A stretch of DNA of 64,000 nt from CAYNST01 sp964434105 (GCA_964434105.1 CAYSTJ010000018.1:11949-75948), one strand, 5' to 3'. Positions 51,451 to 61,282 are shown, counted from the first letter of the stretch. The notes: generated by a model from the letters alone, not told the origin. Numbers and translations: made by a program.

Positions 51451-51513
51451 TGGCCGGTACGCCGCGCGGCTGGTGACTATCGGTCGGCTGTCCAATCCAG
51501 GGGTTAACTCACT

Positions 51514-52149
51514 ATGCTCGAACATGTCAGTCTGTTCCACAACCTGCCACCGGACTCGCTCGCACGACTTGAGAAAACGTCGGTTCAGCGCAAATACCCC
51601 AAAAATACCATTCTATTTATGGAGGGTGACGAGAATGGCCAGCTGTTTGTCATACAATCGGGGATGGTCTGTGTCTATACCGACGATGACGAAGGGCGCC
51701 AGCTGGTACTCAATTACATGGGGCCGGGTGAGTATTTCGGTGAGCTGGCGCTGATTGACAATCAACCCCGATCAGCCTCCGTAGTCACGGTGGAAGACTC
51801 CCAGTTGCTGTGTATTTCGCGAGAGTGCTTTCGGGAATTTATGCGGTCACACCCTGAACTCTATGAGGTGTTGATGATTGAGCTGGTGCGCAAAATCAGG
51901 CAGCTAACGGATAACGTCAAGGATATGGCGCTTCTGGATGTATACGGGCGCGTGGCCAGCACGCTGGAGCGTCTATGCAGTAGTTCCGAAGTCTCCGATA
52001 TGAAACTGACGCATCAGGATATTGCCAATATGGTCGGCGCATCGCGGGAAATGGTGAGTCGTGTCATGAAAGAGCTGGTGGTGGGCGGCTATATTCAGAT
52101 GAACCAGAAACACATCCGTATATTGAAAACCTTCCCGAAACACTGGTAG
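51514..52149 (+). CDS. CRP/FNR-family regulator, CRP-like
   Basis: The 211-residue protein has a cyclic-nucleotide-binding domain with YFGELALIDNQPRSASV, in which E, R and S match the cAMP ligand residues of E. coli CRP (FGELGLFEEGQERSA). The C-terminal helix-turn-helix is LTHQDIANMVGASREMVSRVMK, similar to CRP's SRETVGR. It is therefore probably cAMP-responsive (Vfr/CRP-like). Cysteines of FNR type are absent. It is divergent from finR across a short gap. Confidence 0.88.
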   Translation: MLEHVSLFHNLPPDSLARLEKTSVQRKYPKNTILFMEGDENGQLFVIQSGMVCVYTDDDEGRQLVLNYMGPGEYFGELALIDNQPRSASVVTVEDSQLLCISRECFREFMRSHPELYEVLMIELVRKIRQLTDNVKDMALLDVYGRVASTLERLCSSSEVSDMKLTHQDIANMVGASREMVSRVMKELVVGGYIQMNQKHIRILKTFPKHW

Positions 52150-52191
52150 TTCCCGGCCGGGCGCCTTTGCCGCTTTCAGGACCGTTGCACA

Positions 52192-53082
52192 TCAAATCTG
52201 TTCCGATTGCACGCCACATAATTCCAGCCATTTTAATATGCCGGCGCTGCGGTACTTGTGTCTGTGCAAGACAATATAAAACGTTCGCCGAAAATCCCGA
52301 TGTGGCACGGACAGCGGCTGCAGTGAGCCACGTCGGAATGCGTCCAGCAGGGAAATGCGGGACAGGCAGGCAATGCCCAGTTCATTTTCGACGGCCCGCT
52401 TGATCGCTTCCGTATGTTGTAGCTCCAGCAGGATGTGCAATCGCGGCAACAACCCTTGCATGGCGCGATCGAACGTCTGTCGCGTGCCCGAGCCGGGTTC
52501 GCGTAATACCCAGCGTGCCTGAGCCAGATCCTCGTCGGTCACCGCCTGTTTGTCGGCCAGGGGGCTTTGAGGGGCACAGAAGCAGACCAGTTCGTCCTGC
52601 TGCCAGGGAATGATATCGAGATCGGCGTGGTGATATTCACCTTCGATCAAACCGATGTCTATCTCAAAATTAAGTATTTTTTCCGCAATAAGACGGGTAT
52701 TTGCCACCTCCAGCGTGACGCTGGCATTGGGTGCATCCTCCATAAAGCGGGTGATAAGGCCTACTGCCAGATAATTGCCGATGGTTAACGTGGCACCGAC
52801 CTTTATGACGCCGACGCCATGGTGGTTGCGCAGCTCCTCATCCAGGCTGCGCGCGGCCTCCAGCAGAGCCTCAGCCTTGAAGCGCAGCAACCGCCCCAGT
52901 TCATTGAGCTGCAGCCGTTTGCCTATGCGGTCGAATAATTGAATCCCGTACTGACTTTCCAGGTCCTTCAGTGCTCCGCTACAGGCAGACTGCGACATGG
53001 CCAGGTCATCCGCAGCGCGGGTAACGTTTTCATGGTGTGCGACAGCCAGGAAGACTTCGAGTTGACGTAACGTGTATCTCAT
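52192..53082 (-). CDS. finR: LysR-family regulator, FinR-like
   Basis: The 296-residue protein has the LysR winged helix at the N-terminus (MRYTLRQLEVFLAVAHHENVTRAADDLAMSQSACS) and a substrate-binding domain. ATG 53082 is used; upstream in-frame text is not supported. Its position divergent to fpr is the diagnostic arrangement of FinR in Pseudomonas, which activates fpr and nitrite reductase genes. The name is inferred from this context. Confidence 0.75.
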   Translation of the reverse strand: MRYTLRQLEVFLAVAHHENVTRAADDLAMSQSACSGALKDLESQYGIQLFDRIGKRLQLNELGRLLRFKAEALLEAARSLDEELRNHHGVGVIKVGATLTIGNYLAVGLITRFMEDAPNASVTLEVANTRLIAEKILNFEIDIGLIEGEYHHADLDIIPWQQDELVCFCAPQSPLADKQAVTDEDLAQARWVLREPGSGTRQTFDRAMQGLLPRLHILLELQHTEAIKRAVENELGIACLSRISLLDAFRRGSLQPLSVPHRDFRRTFYIVLHRHKYRSAGILKWLELCGVQSEQI

Positions 53083-53099
53083 ATTCAGAATACCGATTA

Positions 53100-53159
53100 G
53101 GCATATCCAATTAAACTGATTTCCCGTTATGGTATGCCTGTAATACAATTTGATCAAAT
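53100..53159. promoter_or_regulatory. finR/fpr divergent control region
   Basis: GGCATATCC (53100-53108) and GGTATGCC (53131-53138) form a spaced inverted repeat typical of a LysR-type site. Just downstream, TACAAT (53144-53149) is a candidate fpr -10 box, and ATTTGATCAAAT (53148-53159) is a perfect 12-base palindrome overlapping it. Binding by the FinR-like protein is inferred. Confidence 0.5.
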
Positions 53160-53193
53160 CAACGGCCCAAATGAAGGCGGGAACGGTTCAGCT

Positions 53194-53970
53194 ATGAGTA
53201 CATTATTGACGGAAACTGTTATCGACGTGCAGCATTGGAACGACAGCCTGTTTACCTTCAGCACGACCCGCAGCCCCGCGTTCCGGTTTCGCAATGGGCA
53301 TTTCACCATGATTGGGTTGCAGCAGGAGAGCCAGCGTCCGTTGCTGAGAGCCTATTCCATCACCAGCGCCAACTATGAAGACAGACTGGAATTCTTCAGT
53401 ATCAAGGTGCCGGACGGGCCTTTGACCTCGCGTCTGCAGCAGATCAGGCCGGGTGATCAGATACTGGTGAGTGCCAAATCGACCGGGACTTTGGTGCCTG
53501 ACCATTTGCTGCCGGGCAAACGGCTGTTTTTGTTGAGTACAGGCACCGGGCTTGCACCTTTCCTGAGTATTATCAAGGATCCGGAAATTTACGAACAGTA
53601 TGAGCACATCATACTGGCACATGGCGTTCGGCGGGTCGATGATCTTGCCTACCGCGATATGATCGAGGACGAGCTTCCCCGGAACGAGTTTTTCGGCGAC
53701 GTTGTTCGTGAAAAATTACTGTATTATCCAACGGTTACCCGCGAGCCGTTCCGAAATTCCGGCCGCATTACCGACCTGCTCATGTCGGGCAGGCTGACCG
53801 AAGATCTCGGCCTGCCGGCGATCAGCCCCGAACATGACCGGTTCATGTTGTGTGGCAGCCCTGCCATGCTGAAGGATACCTGTCGTATCCTCAATGAGGG
53901 CGGATTCCGCGAAGTCCGGCATGGAGAGGCTGCCCACTATGTCATCGAAAGGGCGTTTGTCGAGCAGTAA
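53194..53970 (+). CDS. fpr: ferredoxin/flavodoxin-NADP+ reductase
   Basis: Fpr transfers electrons between NADPH and ferredoxin or flavodoxin, including in oxidative-stress responses. ATG 53194 gives 258 residues, the same length as Pseudomonas Fpr. FAD-binding RAYSITSAN, NADP-binding STGTGLAPFLSII and the C-terminal YVIERAFVEQ tail are present. Upstream in-frame ATG at 53134 overlaps the control region and is not used. Confidence 0.96.
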   Translation: MSTLLTETVIDVQHWNDSLFTFSTTRSPAFRFRNGHFTMIGLQQESQRPLLRAYSITSANYEDRLEFFSIKVPDGPLTSRLQQIRPGDQILVSAKSTGTLVPDHLLPGKRLFLLSTGTGLAPFLSIIKDPEIYEQYEHIILAHGVRRVDDLAYRDMIEDELPRNEFFGDVVREKLLYYPTVTREPFRNSGRITDLLMSGRLTEDLGLPAISPEHDRFMLCGSPAMLKDTCRILNEGGFREVRHGEAAHYVIERAFVEQ

Positions 53971-54027
53971 GCAGCCCTGATTTTCTGCCCCTGGAAGGCG
54001 ACGGACGGTGCGCTTTTTTCACGCTGT

Positions 54028-54045
54028 CCGGTGCTTGCGCACCGG
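54028..54045 (+). terminator. hairpin after fpr, possible terminator
   Basis: CCGGTGC, a 4-base loop and GCACCGG make a perfect 7-bp stem 58 bases after the fpr stop. No T-run follows it, although a TTTTTT lies just upstream; the assignment is weak. Confidence 0.35.
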
Positions 54046-54115
54046 GCCTGCACTGGTCAGGTATTGACAGGCTGTGCTATAAACTCCCTCCATTTAGCCG
54101 TTCCGAGGATTGATT

Positions 54116-55294
54116 ATGGCTGGTCGCCAGGTTGTTGCGAGCGCGGTTTGTCTATTTCTGATCTGTATATCAGGCGCCTGCAGCACCAATCCGTCACACC
54201 CTTCCGGTGCTGACTCGACTGAAAGGTGGTGGGAGATTCCCTATCCGTCGGTGTTCGACCCGGGTCAACTGCAACCGCAGGCGCTTTTAAAGGTTGAGGG
54301 CAATCTGATTGTCGATTCAAACGGCAACCCGTTTGTGATGCGTGGTGTCAGTATCGGTGATCCGGATAAGCTCAAGCAGCAGAAACAGTGGCGTAAAGGT
54401 CTGTTCGAAGAGATTGCCGGGTGGGGTGCCAATGTCGTGCGCATTCCCGTACATCCCACAGCCTATCGCAGCCGGGGGCGGGACAATTATCTGGCGTTGA
54501 TCGACCAGGCCGTGTTATGGGCAAACGCCGAAGGGCTGTACATTGTGCTCGATTGGCACAGTATCGGGATGCTGGACACGGAGCTGTTTCAGCATCCGAT
54601 GTATGACACTTCCCGCACCGAAACCTTTCGTTTCTGGAAAGATGTCGCGACGCGTTATCGAAATGTGCCCACCCTGGCGGTTTACGAACTCTTCAACGAA
54701 CCCACCAGCATGGGCGGGACATTGGGCCGTCCGGACTGGCACCGCTGGAAATCGACACTGGAAGCGTTGATAGACCTGATTGCCGCCGCAGACCCGGATG
54801 TCATACCGCTGGTCGCGGGCTTCAACTGGGCCTATGACCTGTCCTGGGTTGAAAAGTACCCTGTTGAGCGGCCGGGCGTCGCCTATGCGATTCATCCCTA
54901 TCCTCAAAAAGAAGTGTCAACGGACCCGACGCGGGAGAATTATCACCGCCTGTGGCAACAGGGCTGGGGGCATCTCGCTGAACATTACCCGCTGTTGGCC
55001 ACCGAAATCGGCTGGGTCCGGCCGCAGGGCAAGGGGGCTCATGTGCCGGTCATGGATGACGGCAGCTACGGGCCCCATATTGTGGAATTTCTGGAAGCGC
55101 GCAGCATCGGCTGGATGGTCTGGTGCTTCGATCCACACTGGGCACCCACCATGATCGAAGACTGGAGCTTTGCCCCGACCGAACAGGGCCGCTATTTCCG
55201 TGATGTCATGTTGCAGAAACAGCGCGAAACCGTGAGGGCGGCGGGTGATCGAAACAAGACCGATTTACCGTCTCCTGACGCAGGATCCAACTGA
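54116..55294 (+). CDS. GH5 cellulase-like lipoprotein
   Basis: The 392-residue protein starts at ATG 54116 after GAGG with 7-base spacing. A lipobox is visible (ISGAC|S), so it is expected to be anchored in the outer membrane. The GH5 catalytic pair is present: E195 in YELFNEP (acid/base) and E297 in LATEIGW (nucleophile); LDWHSIG and AIHPYP also match. GH5 endoglucanases and mannanases share these motifs, so the exact substrate is unknown. No carbohydrate-binding module is attached. Confidence 0.9.
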   Translation: MAGRQVVASAVCLFLICISGACSTNPSHPSGADSTERWWEIPYPSVFDPGQLQPQALLKVEGNLIVDSNGNPFVMRGVSIGDPDKLKQQKQWRKGLFEEIAGWGANVVRIPVHPTAYRSRGRDNYLALIDQAVLWANAEGLYIVLDWHSIGMLDTELFQHPMYDTSRTETFRFWKDVATRYRNVPTLAVYELFNEPTSMGGTLGRPDWHRWKSTLEALIDLIAAADPDVIPLVAGFNWAYDLSWVEKYPVERPGVAYAIHPYPQKEVSTDPTRENYHRLWQQGWGHLAEHYPLLATEIGWVRPQGKGAHVPVMDDGSYGPHIVEFLEARSIGWMVWCFDPHWAPTMIEDWSFAPTEQGRYFRDVMLQKQRETVRAAGDRNKTDLPSPDAGSN

Positions 55295-55440
55295 CGGCGT
55301 GAATGCCTTGAATGGCGGCGGCTGCGGCCTGTTGGGACGGCTGGTCACAAACCGCGGTTTGAGTGCCGCGACGCATTACACAGATTCCACCGCGCGGCCG
55401 TCCGGTAGCGGGCGCTTTAGCGATTCCTCGTAGATGATGG

Positions 55441-55469
55441 TTGGCTAACCGGCCTGTTTGCCGTACAAT
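55441..55469 (+). promoter_or_regulatory. probable sigma-70 promoter of carAB
   Basis: TTGGCT (55441-55446), a 17-base spacer and TACAAT (55464-55469) form a good promoter. It lies about 238 bases before the carA start, leaving a long leader. Confidence 0.6.
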
Positions 55470-55630
55470 CCGCGCTCAAATCAGCTCGCGATCTTGCATC
55501 ATGGCAAGCGTGCAGCGATCAGAGATAATGGGCGGGCTTGACCGCTTTATTTGCATTATTGACCCCTGAAGCACTGCGCCAGTTCTCTGCAATTCTATTT
55601 GCGGAGCGGTTTTCCTGCGCAGCGCTTTTT

Positions 55631-55660
55631 CGCGCGCCCGCATACCTGATGCGGCGCGCG
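55631..55660 (+). promoter_or_regulatory. structured carA leader hairpin
   Basis: CGCGCGCCCGCAT and ATGCGGCGCGCG pair with a single bulged C and a 5-base loop. No T-run follows, so it is a leader structure rather than a terminator. Its role is unknown; pyrimidine or arginine control through the leader is one possibility. Confidence 0.45.
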
Positions 55661-55706
55661 TACAGGCGAGCCATGTCAGTCGGCAACCCAGCTGGAGGAG
55701 TGTATT

Positions 55707-56846
55707 TTGACGAGCAACACAGACCGCCCTGCGATTCTGGTACTTGAGGACGGCAGCATATTCCGCGGCCTTGCCATTGGCGCTGATGGCCTGGCCGTAG
55801 GCGAAGTGGTTTTTAACACCGCAATGACCGGCTATCAGGAAGTGCTCACCGATCCGTCCTATGCCGAGCAGATTGTGACCCTCACTTATCCGCATATCGG
55901 CAACGTGGGTACCAACCGCGAAGATGACGAATGTGAGCGGATTTGGGCCAAAGGTCTGGTGATTCGCGATCTTTCCATGATCGCCAGCAGTTTCCGCAGC
56001 AGTGGATCGCTCAGCGACTTTCTGCGCAGTCAGAATGTTATTGGTATTGCCGATATTGATACCCGGCGCCTGACGCGGCTGTTGCGGGACAAGGGCGCCC
56101 AGAACGGCTGCCTGATGGCGGGCGAAATCGACGTTGAGCATGCGCTGGAAGCCGCCCGGGGATTTGCCGGGTTGAAGGGAATGGACCTGGCGCAACGGGT
56201 GACTACACAGGAAGTCTATCGTTGGGACGAGGGCGTCTGGCAGTTGGGTGAAACTGCCCCCGACAAGGTTGGTGACCGCCCCTATTCCGTGGTCGCCTAC
56301 GACTACGGCACCAAGCGCAACATTCTGCGCATGCTCACGACCCGCGGCTGCCAGCTGACAGTCGTGCCAGCGACCATGCCGGCGAGTGAAGTCATGGCCA
56401 TGCAGCCGGATGGCGTATTTCTCTCCAATGGTCCGGGCGACCCGGAACCGTGTGATTATGCAATTTCCGCTATTCGGGAAATCGTTGAAAGCGGTGTCCC
56501 GGTCTTTGGTATCTGTCTGGGGCACCAGCTTCTGGCGCTGGCCAGCGGTGCGCGCACGGCGAAAATGAAATTCGGGCATCATGGTGCCAATCATCCGGTT
56601 CAGCACCTGTCGACCGGACGCGTCATGATTACCAGCCAGAATCACGGGTTTGCCGTGGACGAATCCACGCTGCCGGACAATCTTGAAACAACGCACCGCT
56701 CCCTGTTCGATCACTCATTGCAGGGTATTCATCGCAAAGATCAACCTGCTTTCAGCTTCCAGGGGCACCCGGAGGCCAGTCCGGGCCCCCACGATGCCGA
56801 TCATCTGTTCGACCATTTTATCGAGCTGATGCAATCCCGACGCTGA
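55707..56846 (+). CDS. carA: carbamoyl-phosphate synthase, small (glutaminase) subunit
   Basis: CarA releases ammonia from glutamine for CarB. The TTG start at 55707 follows GGAGGAG with 6-base spacing. The 379 residues contain the class I amidotransferase triad region, with C270 in FGICLGHQLLALA and the QGHPEASPGP histidine-glutamate motif. It lies 44 bases before carB. Confidence 0.97.
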   Translation: MTSNTDRPAILVLEDGSIFRGLAIGADGLAVGEVVFNTAMTGYQEVLTDPSYAEQIVTLTYPHIGNVGTNREDDECERIWAKGLVIRDLSMIASSFRSSGSLSDFLRSQNVIGIADIDTRRLTRLLRDKGAQNGCLMAGEIDVEHALEAARGFAGLKGMDLAQRVTTQEVYRWDEGVWQLGETAPDKVGDRPYSVVAYDYGTKRNILRMLTTRGCQLTVVPATMPASEVMAMQPDGVFLSNGPGDPEPCDYAISAIREIVESGVPVFGICLGHQLLALASGARTAKMKFGHHGANHPVQHLSTGRVMITSQNHGFAVDESTLPDNLETTHRSLFDHSLQGIHRKDQPAFSFQGHPEASPGPHDADHLFDHFIELMQSRR

Positions 56847-56890
56847 AGCCTGCACTTTCACTCTTTGAGCCAAATACAGATATTACCACT

Positions 56891-59800
56891 ATGCCAAAAC
56901 GCACAGATATCAAAAGCATCCTTATTCTGGGCGCAGGGCCGATTGTCATCGGCCAGGCCTGTGAATTTGACTACTCGGGCGCGCAAGCCTGCAAGGCATT
57001 GCGGGAAGAAGGTTACCGGGTAATTCTGGTGAACTCCAATCCGGCAACCATCATGACCGACCCCGCCATGGCGGATGCGACCTATATCGAGCCAATTAAC
57101 TGGCAGACGGTAGAGCAGATCGTTGAGAAGGAGCGCCCGGACGCGATTTTGCCCACCATGGGCGGGCAGACCGCACTGAACTGTGCCCTTGATTTGCACA
57201 AACACGGCGTCCTCGCCAAATACGGTGTGGAACTGATCGGCGCCAATGAAGATGCCATCAACAAGGCGGAAGACCGGGACCGGTTCGACAAGGCCATGAA
57301 AGCTATCGGGCTGGAAACGGCCCGTGCCCGGATTGTGCATACGCTGGCAGAAGCGCTCGAGGTGCCGAAAGAATTCGGTTTCCCCTGCATCATCCGGCCA
57401 TCATTCACCATGGGCGGCTCCGGCGGCGGCATAGCCTACAACTGGGAAGAATTCGAAGAAATCTGTCTGCGCGGACTCGACCTTTCACCGTCCAACGAAC
57501 TCCTGATTGACGAGTCGTTGCTTGGCTGGAAAGAATACGAGATGGAGGTGGTGCGTGACAGGAACGATAACTGCATTATCGTCTGCTCCATCGAAAACTT
57601 TGATCCGATGGGGGTGCACACCGGAGACTCCATTACCGTTGCGCCAGCCCAGACGTTGACGGACAAGGAATACCAGATCATGCGCAACGCGTCGGTAGCC
57701 GTTCTGCGGGAAATCGGCGTGGAAACCGGCGGTTCCAATGTGCAGTTTGCCGTGCACCCGGAAAATGGCCGGCTCGTGGTGATCGAAATGAATCCCCGTG
57801 TGTCCCGTTCGTCTGCACTGGCCTCCAAAGCCACTGGTTTTCCCATTGCCAAGATTGCCGCCAAGCTCGCGGTCGGCTACACGCTGGACGAACTGCAGAA
57901 CGAAATTACCGGGGGCGCCACGCCGGCATCGTTCGAGCCGACAATAGATTACGTGGTGACCAAGGTTCCGCGCTTTACCTTCGAAAAGTTCGGCGATGCC
58001 GATGCGCGGCTGACAACCCAGATGAAATCTGTGGGCGAGGTTATGGCGATTGGCCGCAACTTCCAGGAGTCCCTGCAGAAAGCATTGCGCGGACTGGAAG
58101 TTGGTGCCAGCGGTCTGGATTCAAAGATAGATTTGCAGGATGAAGATGCACCTGGGCGAATCCGTCGGGACCTGATCACGCCGGGTGCAGAACGCATCTG
58201 GTTCGTGGGTGACGCATTCCGAATGGGGATGTCCGTTGAAGAAGTGTTTGAACACTCCAAAATTGACCCCTGGTTTCTGGTGCAGATCAAAGAGCTTATC
58301 GATATCGAGACTTCGCTTACCAGCCAGCCGTTATCGGGGATTGATGCCGATGCGTTACGCCGGCTGAAGCGCAAGGGGTTTTCCGACAAACGCCTGGGCC
58401 AACTGCTGGGTGTCACCGAGAAAACAGTACGGGATTACCGTTGGAAGCTCAATATACGCCCCGTATACAAACGGGTTGATACCTGTGCTGCGGAATTTGC
58501 CAGCGCCACTGCCTATATGTATTCCTCCTACGACGAGGAATGCGAAGCTGTCCCGAGTAACCGCGACAAGATTATGGTGCTGGGAGGCGGCCCCAACCGC
58601 ATTGGCCAGGGGATTGAATTCGATTACTGTTGTGTTCACGCGGCGCTGGCGGCGCGGGAAGACGGTTTTGAAACCATTATGGTTAACTGTAACCCCGAAA
58701 CCGTATCCACCGACTATGACACGTCGGATCGTCTGTACTTTGAACCCGTGACGCTGGAAGATGTGCTGGAAATTGTGCAGCTGGAAAAGCCGAAGGGCGT
58801 CATCGTACAGTTTGGCGGGCAGACGCCGCTCAAACTGTCGCGGGCACTGGAAGCCGAAGGCGTGCCGATAATCGGCACCAGTCCGGAAGCCATTGATCGC
58901 GCCGAAGACCGGGAGCGTTTTCAGCAGATGATAGAACGCCTCGGTCTCAGGCAGCCGCCCAATGCGATTGTACGCTCCATGGATGAGGCCGTTCGGGCTG
59001 CAGAAGATGTTAAATATCCCCTCGTGGTCCGACCGTCCTACGTTTTGGGTGGTCGCGCCATGGAGATCGTCTACTCGGAAAAGGAACTGCGCACTTATAT
59101 GCGCGAAGCGGTGCAGGTCTCCGAAGACGCCCCCGTGTTGCTCGACCATTTTCTCAGCAATGCGATTGAGGTGGATATCGACGCAGTATCAGATGGAACC
59201 GACGTTGTGATTGGCGGCATCATGCAGCATATTGAACAGTGTGGCGTTCATTCGGGTGATTCTGCCTGCTCATTGCCGCCATATTCCCTGGACGGGGATG
59301 TGCAGAACGAAATGCGTGAACAGGTACGCAAGATGGCGCTGGAGCTGGGCGTGATTGGTTTAATGAACTGTCAGTTGGCATGGCAGGACAACAAAATCTA
59401 CATTATTGAAGTGAATCCGCGCGCGTCCAGAACCGTGCCCTTTGTTTCCAAATGTATCGGCGTTTCACTGGCAAAAATTGCGGCGCGCTGTCAAACCGGC
59501 ATGTCGTTGGCCGAGCAGGGATTTACCCGCGAGATAATCCCGAATTTTTATAGTGTCAAAGAGGCGGTATTTCCCTTTAATAAATTTCCCGCCGTCGATC
59601 CCATCCTCGGACCGGAAATGAAATCCACCGGCGAAGTGATGGGGATAGGTGACACCTTTGCCGAGGCATTTGCGAAAGCCCAGGCCGGAAGTGGCTCCGT
59701 ATTGCCGACTGGCGGAACCGCCTTTATCAGTGTGCGTGATGTTGACAAGGACGGCATGGTACAGGTTGCCAAAGAACTGGTTGGGCTGGGCTTCGAGCTG

Positions 59801-60109
59801 GTCGCCACGCGCGGAACGGCTGCCCGATTCGAAGCGGCGGGGCTATCGGTACAAATCGTCAACAAGGTGGTGGAGGGGCGGCCACATGTGGTCGATATGA
59901 TCAAGAACCGTCAGATCGACCTGGTGATTAACACCACTGAAGGCAAACAGGCAACCCGGGATTCCGCATCGATACGTCGCAGCGCAGAGAACAATCGGGT
60001 TTATTACACCACTACGCTGGCCGCAGCCAATGCGCTGTGTATGGCTATTCGATTCGGTCAGCTACAGCAGGTTCGTCGGTTACAGGATCTGCATGAGGGC
60101 ATTGCATAA
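56891..60109 (+). CDS. carB: carbamoyl-phosphate synthase, large subunit
   Basis: CarB uses two ATP to build carbamoyl phosphate for pyrimidine and arginine synthesis. The 1072-residue protein has the duplicated ATP-grasp halves (LILGAGPIVIGQACEFDYSG and MVLGGGPNRIGQGIEFDYCC) and a C-terminal MGS-like allosteric domain (ATRGTAARFEAAGL). Its stop overlaps the greA ATG (TAATG). Confidence 0.98.
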   Translation: MPKRTDIKSILILGAGPIVIGQACEFDYSGAQACKALREEGYRVILVNSNPATIMTDPAMADATYIEPINWQTVEQIVEKERPDAILPTMGGQTALNCALDLHKHGVLAKYGVELIGANEDAINKAEDRDRFDKAMKAIGLETARARIVHTLAEALEVPKEFGFPCIIRPSFTMGGSGGGIAYNWEEFEEICLRGLDLSPSNELLIDESLLGWKEYEMEVVRDRNDNCIIVCSIENFDPMGVHTGDSITVAPAQTLTDKEYQIMRNASVAVLREIGVETGGSNVQFAVHPENGRLVVIEMNPRVSRSSALASKATGFPIAKIAAKLAVGYTLDELQNEITGGATPASFEPTIDYVVTKVPRFTFEKFGDADARLTTQMKSVGEVMAIGRNFQESLQKALRGLEVGASGLDSKIDLQDEDAPGRIRRDLITPGAERIWFVGDAFRMGMSVEEVFEHSKIDPWFLVQIKELIDIETSLTSQPLSGIDADALRRLKRKGFSDKRLGQLLGVTEKTVRDYRWKLNIRPVYKRVDTCAAEFASATAYMYSSYDEECEAVPSNRDKIMVLGGGPNRIGQGIEFDYCCVHAALAAREDGFETIMVNCNPETVSTDYDTSDRLYFEPVTLEDVLEIVQLEKPKGVIVQFGGQTPLKLSRALEAEGVPIIGTSPEAIDRAEDRERFQQMIERLGLRQPPNAIVRSMDEAVRAAEDVKYPLVVRPSYVLGGRAMEIVYSEKELRTYMREAVQVSEDAPVLLDHFLSNAIEVDIDAVSDGTDVVIGGIMQHIEQCGVHSGDSACSLPPYSLDGDVQNEMREQVRKMALELGVIGLMNCQLAWQDNKIYIIEVNPRASRTVPFVSKCIGVSLAKIAARCQTGMSLAEQGFTREIIPNFYSVKEAVFPFNKFPAVDPILGPEMKSTGEVMGIGDTFAEAFAKAQAGSGSVLPTGGTAFISVRDVDKDGMVQVAKELVGLGFELVATRGTAARFEAAGLSVQIVNKVVEGRPHVVDMIKNRQIDLVINTTEGKQATRDSASIRRSAENNRVYYTTTLAAANALCMAIRFGQLQQVRRLQDLHEGIA

Positions 60110-60591
60110 TGGCACTGAACAAAATTCCCATGACGGTAGAGGGAGCGGAAAGTTTGCGTCGGGAGCTGGAGCAACTAAAAAAAGTTGACCGGCCCCGAAT
60201 CATCAAGGCGATCGCCGAAGCGCGGGAGCATGGTGACCTGAAGGAAAACGCCGAATATCACGCCGCACGTGAGCAACAGAGCTTCTGTGAAGGCCGGATA
60301 CAGGAGATTGAAAGCAAGCTGTCGCATTCACAGATTATCGACGTAACCAAAATTCCGGAATCGGGACGTGTGATCTTCGGCGCGACAGTGCGGTTGATTA
60401 ACGTTGATACGGACGCCGAAGTCACCTACCGGATAGTCGGCGACGACGAAGCCGATATTCGAAACAATAAAATTTCGGTCAGTTCGCCCATTGCCCGCGC
60501 GCTTGTGGGGAAGGAGGTTGGTGAAACTGTCGTGGTCAAGGCACCCGGGGGTGACGTGGAATACGAAATAGATGCGGTGCGACATAGTTAA
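60109..60591 (+). CDS. greA: transcription elongation factor GreA
   Basis: GreA stimulates RNA polymerase to cleave backtracked transcripts. The 160 residues have the N-terminal coiled coil with the acidic tip (EAREHGDLKENAEYHAAREQ) and the C-terminal FKBP-like domain. Translation is coupled to carB by the TAATG overlap; the carAB-greA order is typical. Confidence 0.97.
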   Translation: MALNKIPMTVEGAESLRRELEQLKKVDRPRIIKAIAEAREHGDLKENAEYHAAREQQSFCEGRIQEIESKLSHSQIIDVTKIPESGRVIFGATVRLINVDTDAEVTYRIVGDDEADIRNNKISVSSPIARALVGKEVGETVVVKAPGGDVEYEIDAVRHS

Positions 60592-60682
60592 CCGGTCCAC
60601 ACGTGTGCACGCCTGTTTCAACCAGTCTCGGCATAAAGTCGCGGAGAAACTGACGCAAGTCTTTTAATGGTGATATCCCCGT

Positions 60683-61282
60683 ATGGAAAATCCTGCCGAT
60701 AAACGCCTGTATGTGGTATCCATGCGCAAATTTACAATATTGTATTTTTGCACTGCCGGTATGTATTTAATTTACTGGTTTTATCTGGGCTGGAAAACCG
60801 TAGAGAGAGCGACTGACCGTCGGCTGTTCCCGATTGGTCGCTCACTCTTTGCGGTATTGTTTGTTCACGGGTATTTTCGTTTTATACGCGAGCGCCAAAA
60901 GCAGTGTGGTGATGAATACCCGTGGCACCCCAACAGGCTGGCCTGGCTTTTTATTGGCGCCAATTTTATTTACGTGATGGTGTATCTGACCGCGGATGCC
61001 GCACAGCCGCACTGGCTTCTGTCCTTACTGACTTTTATCATGGTGCAGCTGGTGCAATTTTACGTATTTTACCAGGTGCAGTTGATAGTCAACCGGATAG
61101 AAGGGGACCCGTTCGGTCTTGAAAATAGCAAACTCACGCTGCAGAACCAGATGTGGATGATCTTTGGCGCCATGTTCTGGGTGAATGTGATTCAGGTCAC
61201 CTATCTGCAGGCTACTGGAAAGTGGCCGCCACCTGTTCCCGTGCAGACGCCAGCGGCACCGAAGCCAGGTCAGCCGCATTAG
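60683..61282 (+). CDS. DUF4234-like membrane protein
   Basis: The 199-residue protein has at least three hydrophobic segments (FTILYFCTAGMYLIYWFYLGW, LAWLFIGANFIYVMVYL and LLSLLTFIMVQLVQFYVFY) and a proline-rich C-terminal tail. The N-terminal MRKFTILYFCTAGMYLIYWFY resembles DUF4234-type membrane proteins. Function is unknown. It lies 91 bases after greA and 73 bases before the GH9 gene. Confidence 0.6.
   Translation: MENPADKRLYVVSMRKFTILYFCTAGMYLIYWFYLGWKTVERATDRRLFPIGRSLFAVLFVHGYFRFIRERQKQCGDEYPWHPNRLAWLFIGANFIYVMVYLTADAAQPHWLLSLLTFIMVQLVQFYVFYQVQLIVNRIEGDPFGLENSKLTLQNQMWMIFGAMFWVNVIQVTYLQATGKWPPPVPVQTPAAPKPGQPH

Larger units (their letters stand above)
55295..55706. other. 412-base region GH5 to carA
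   Basis: It contains a 14-bp perfect palindrome CAAACCGCGGTTTG (55348-55361), the carA promoter (55441-55469) and a leader of about 230 bases with a strong hairpin (55631-55660). No gene was recognised. Confidence 0.6.

Noticed and set aside
55476..56714. 412-codon open frame opposite carA
   Set aside because: It is the antisense of carA and a shadow of its codon bias; no domain was recognised.
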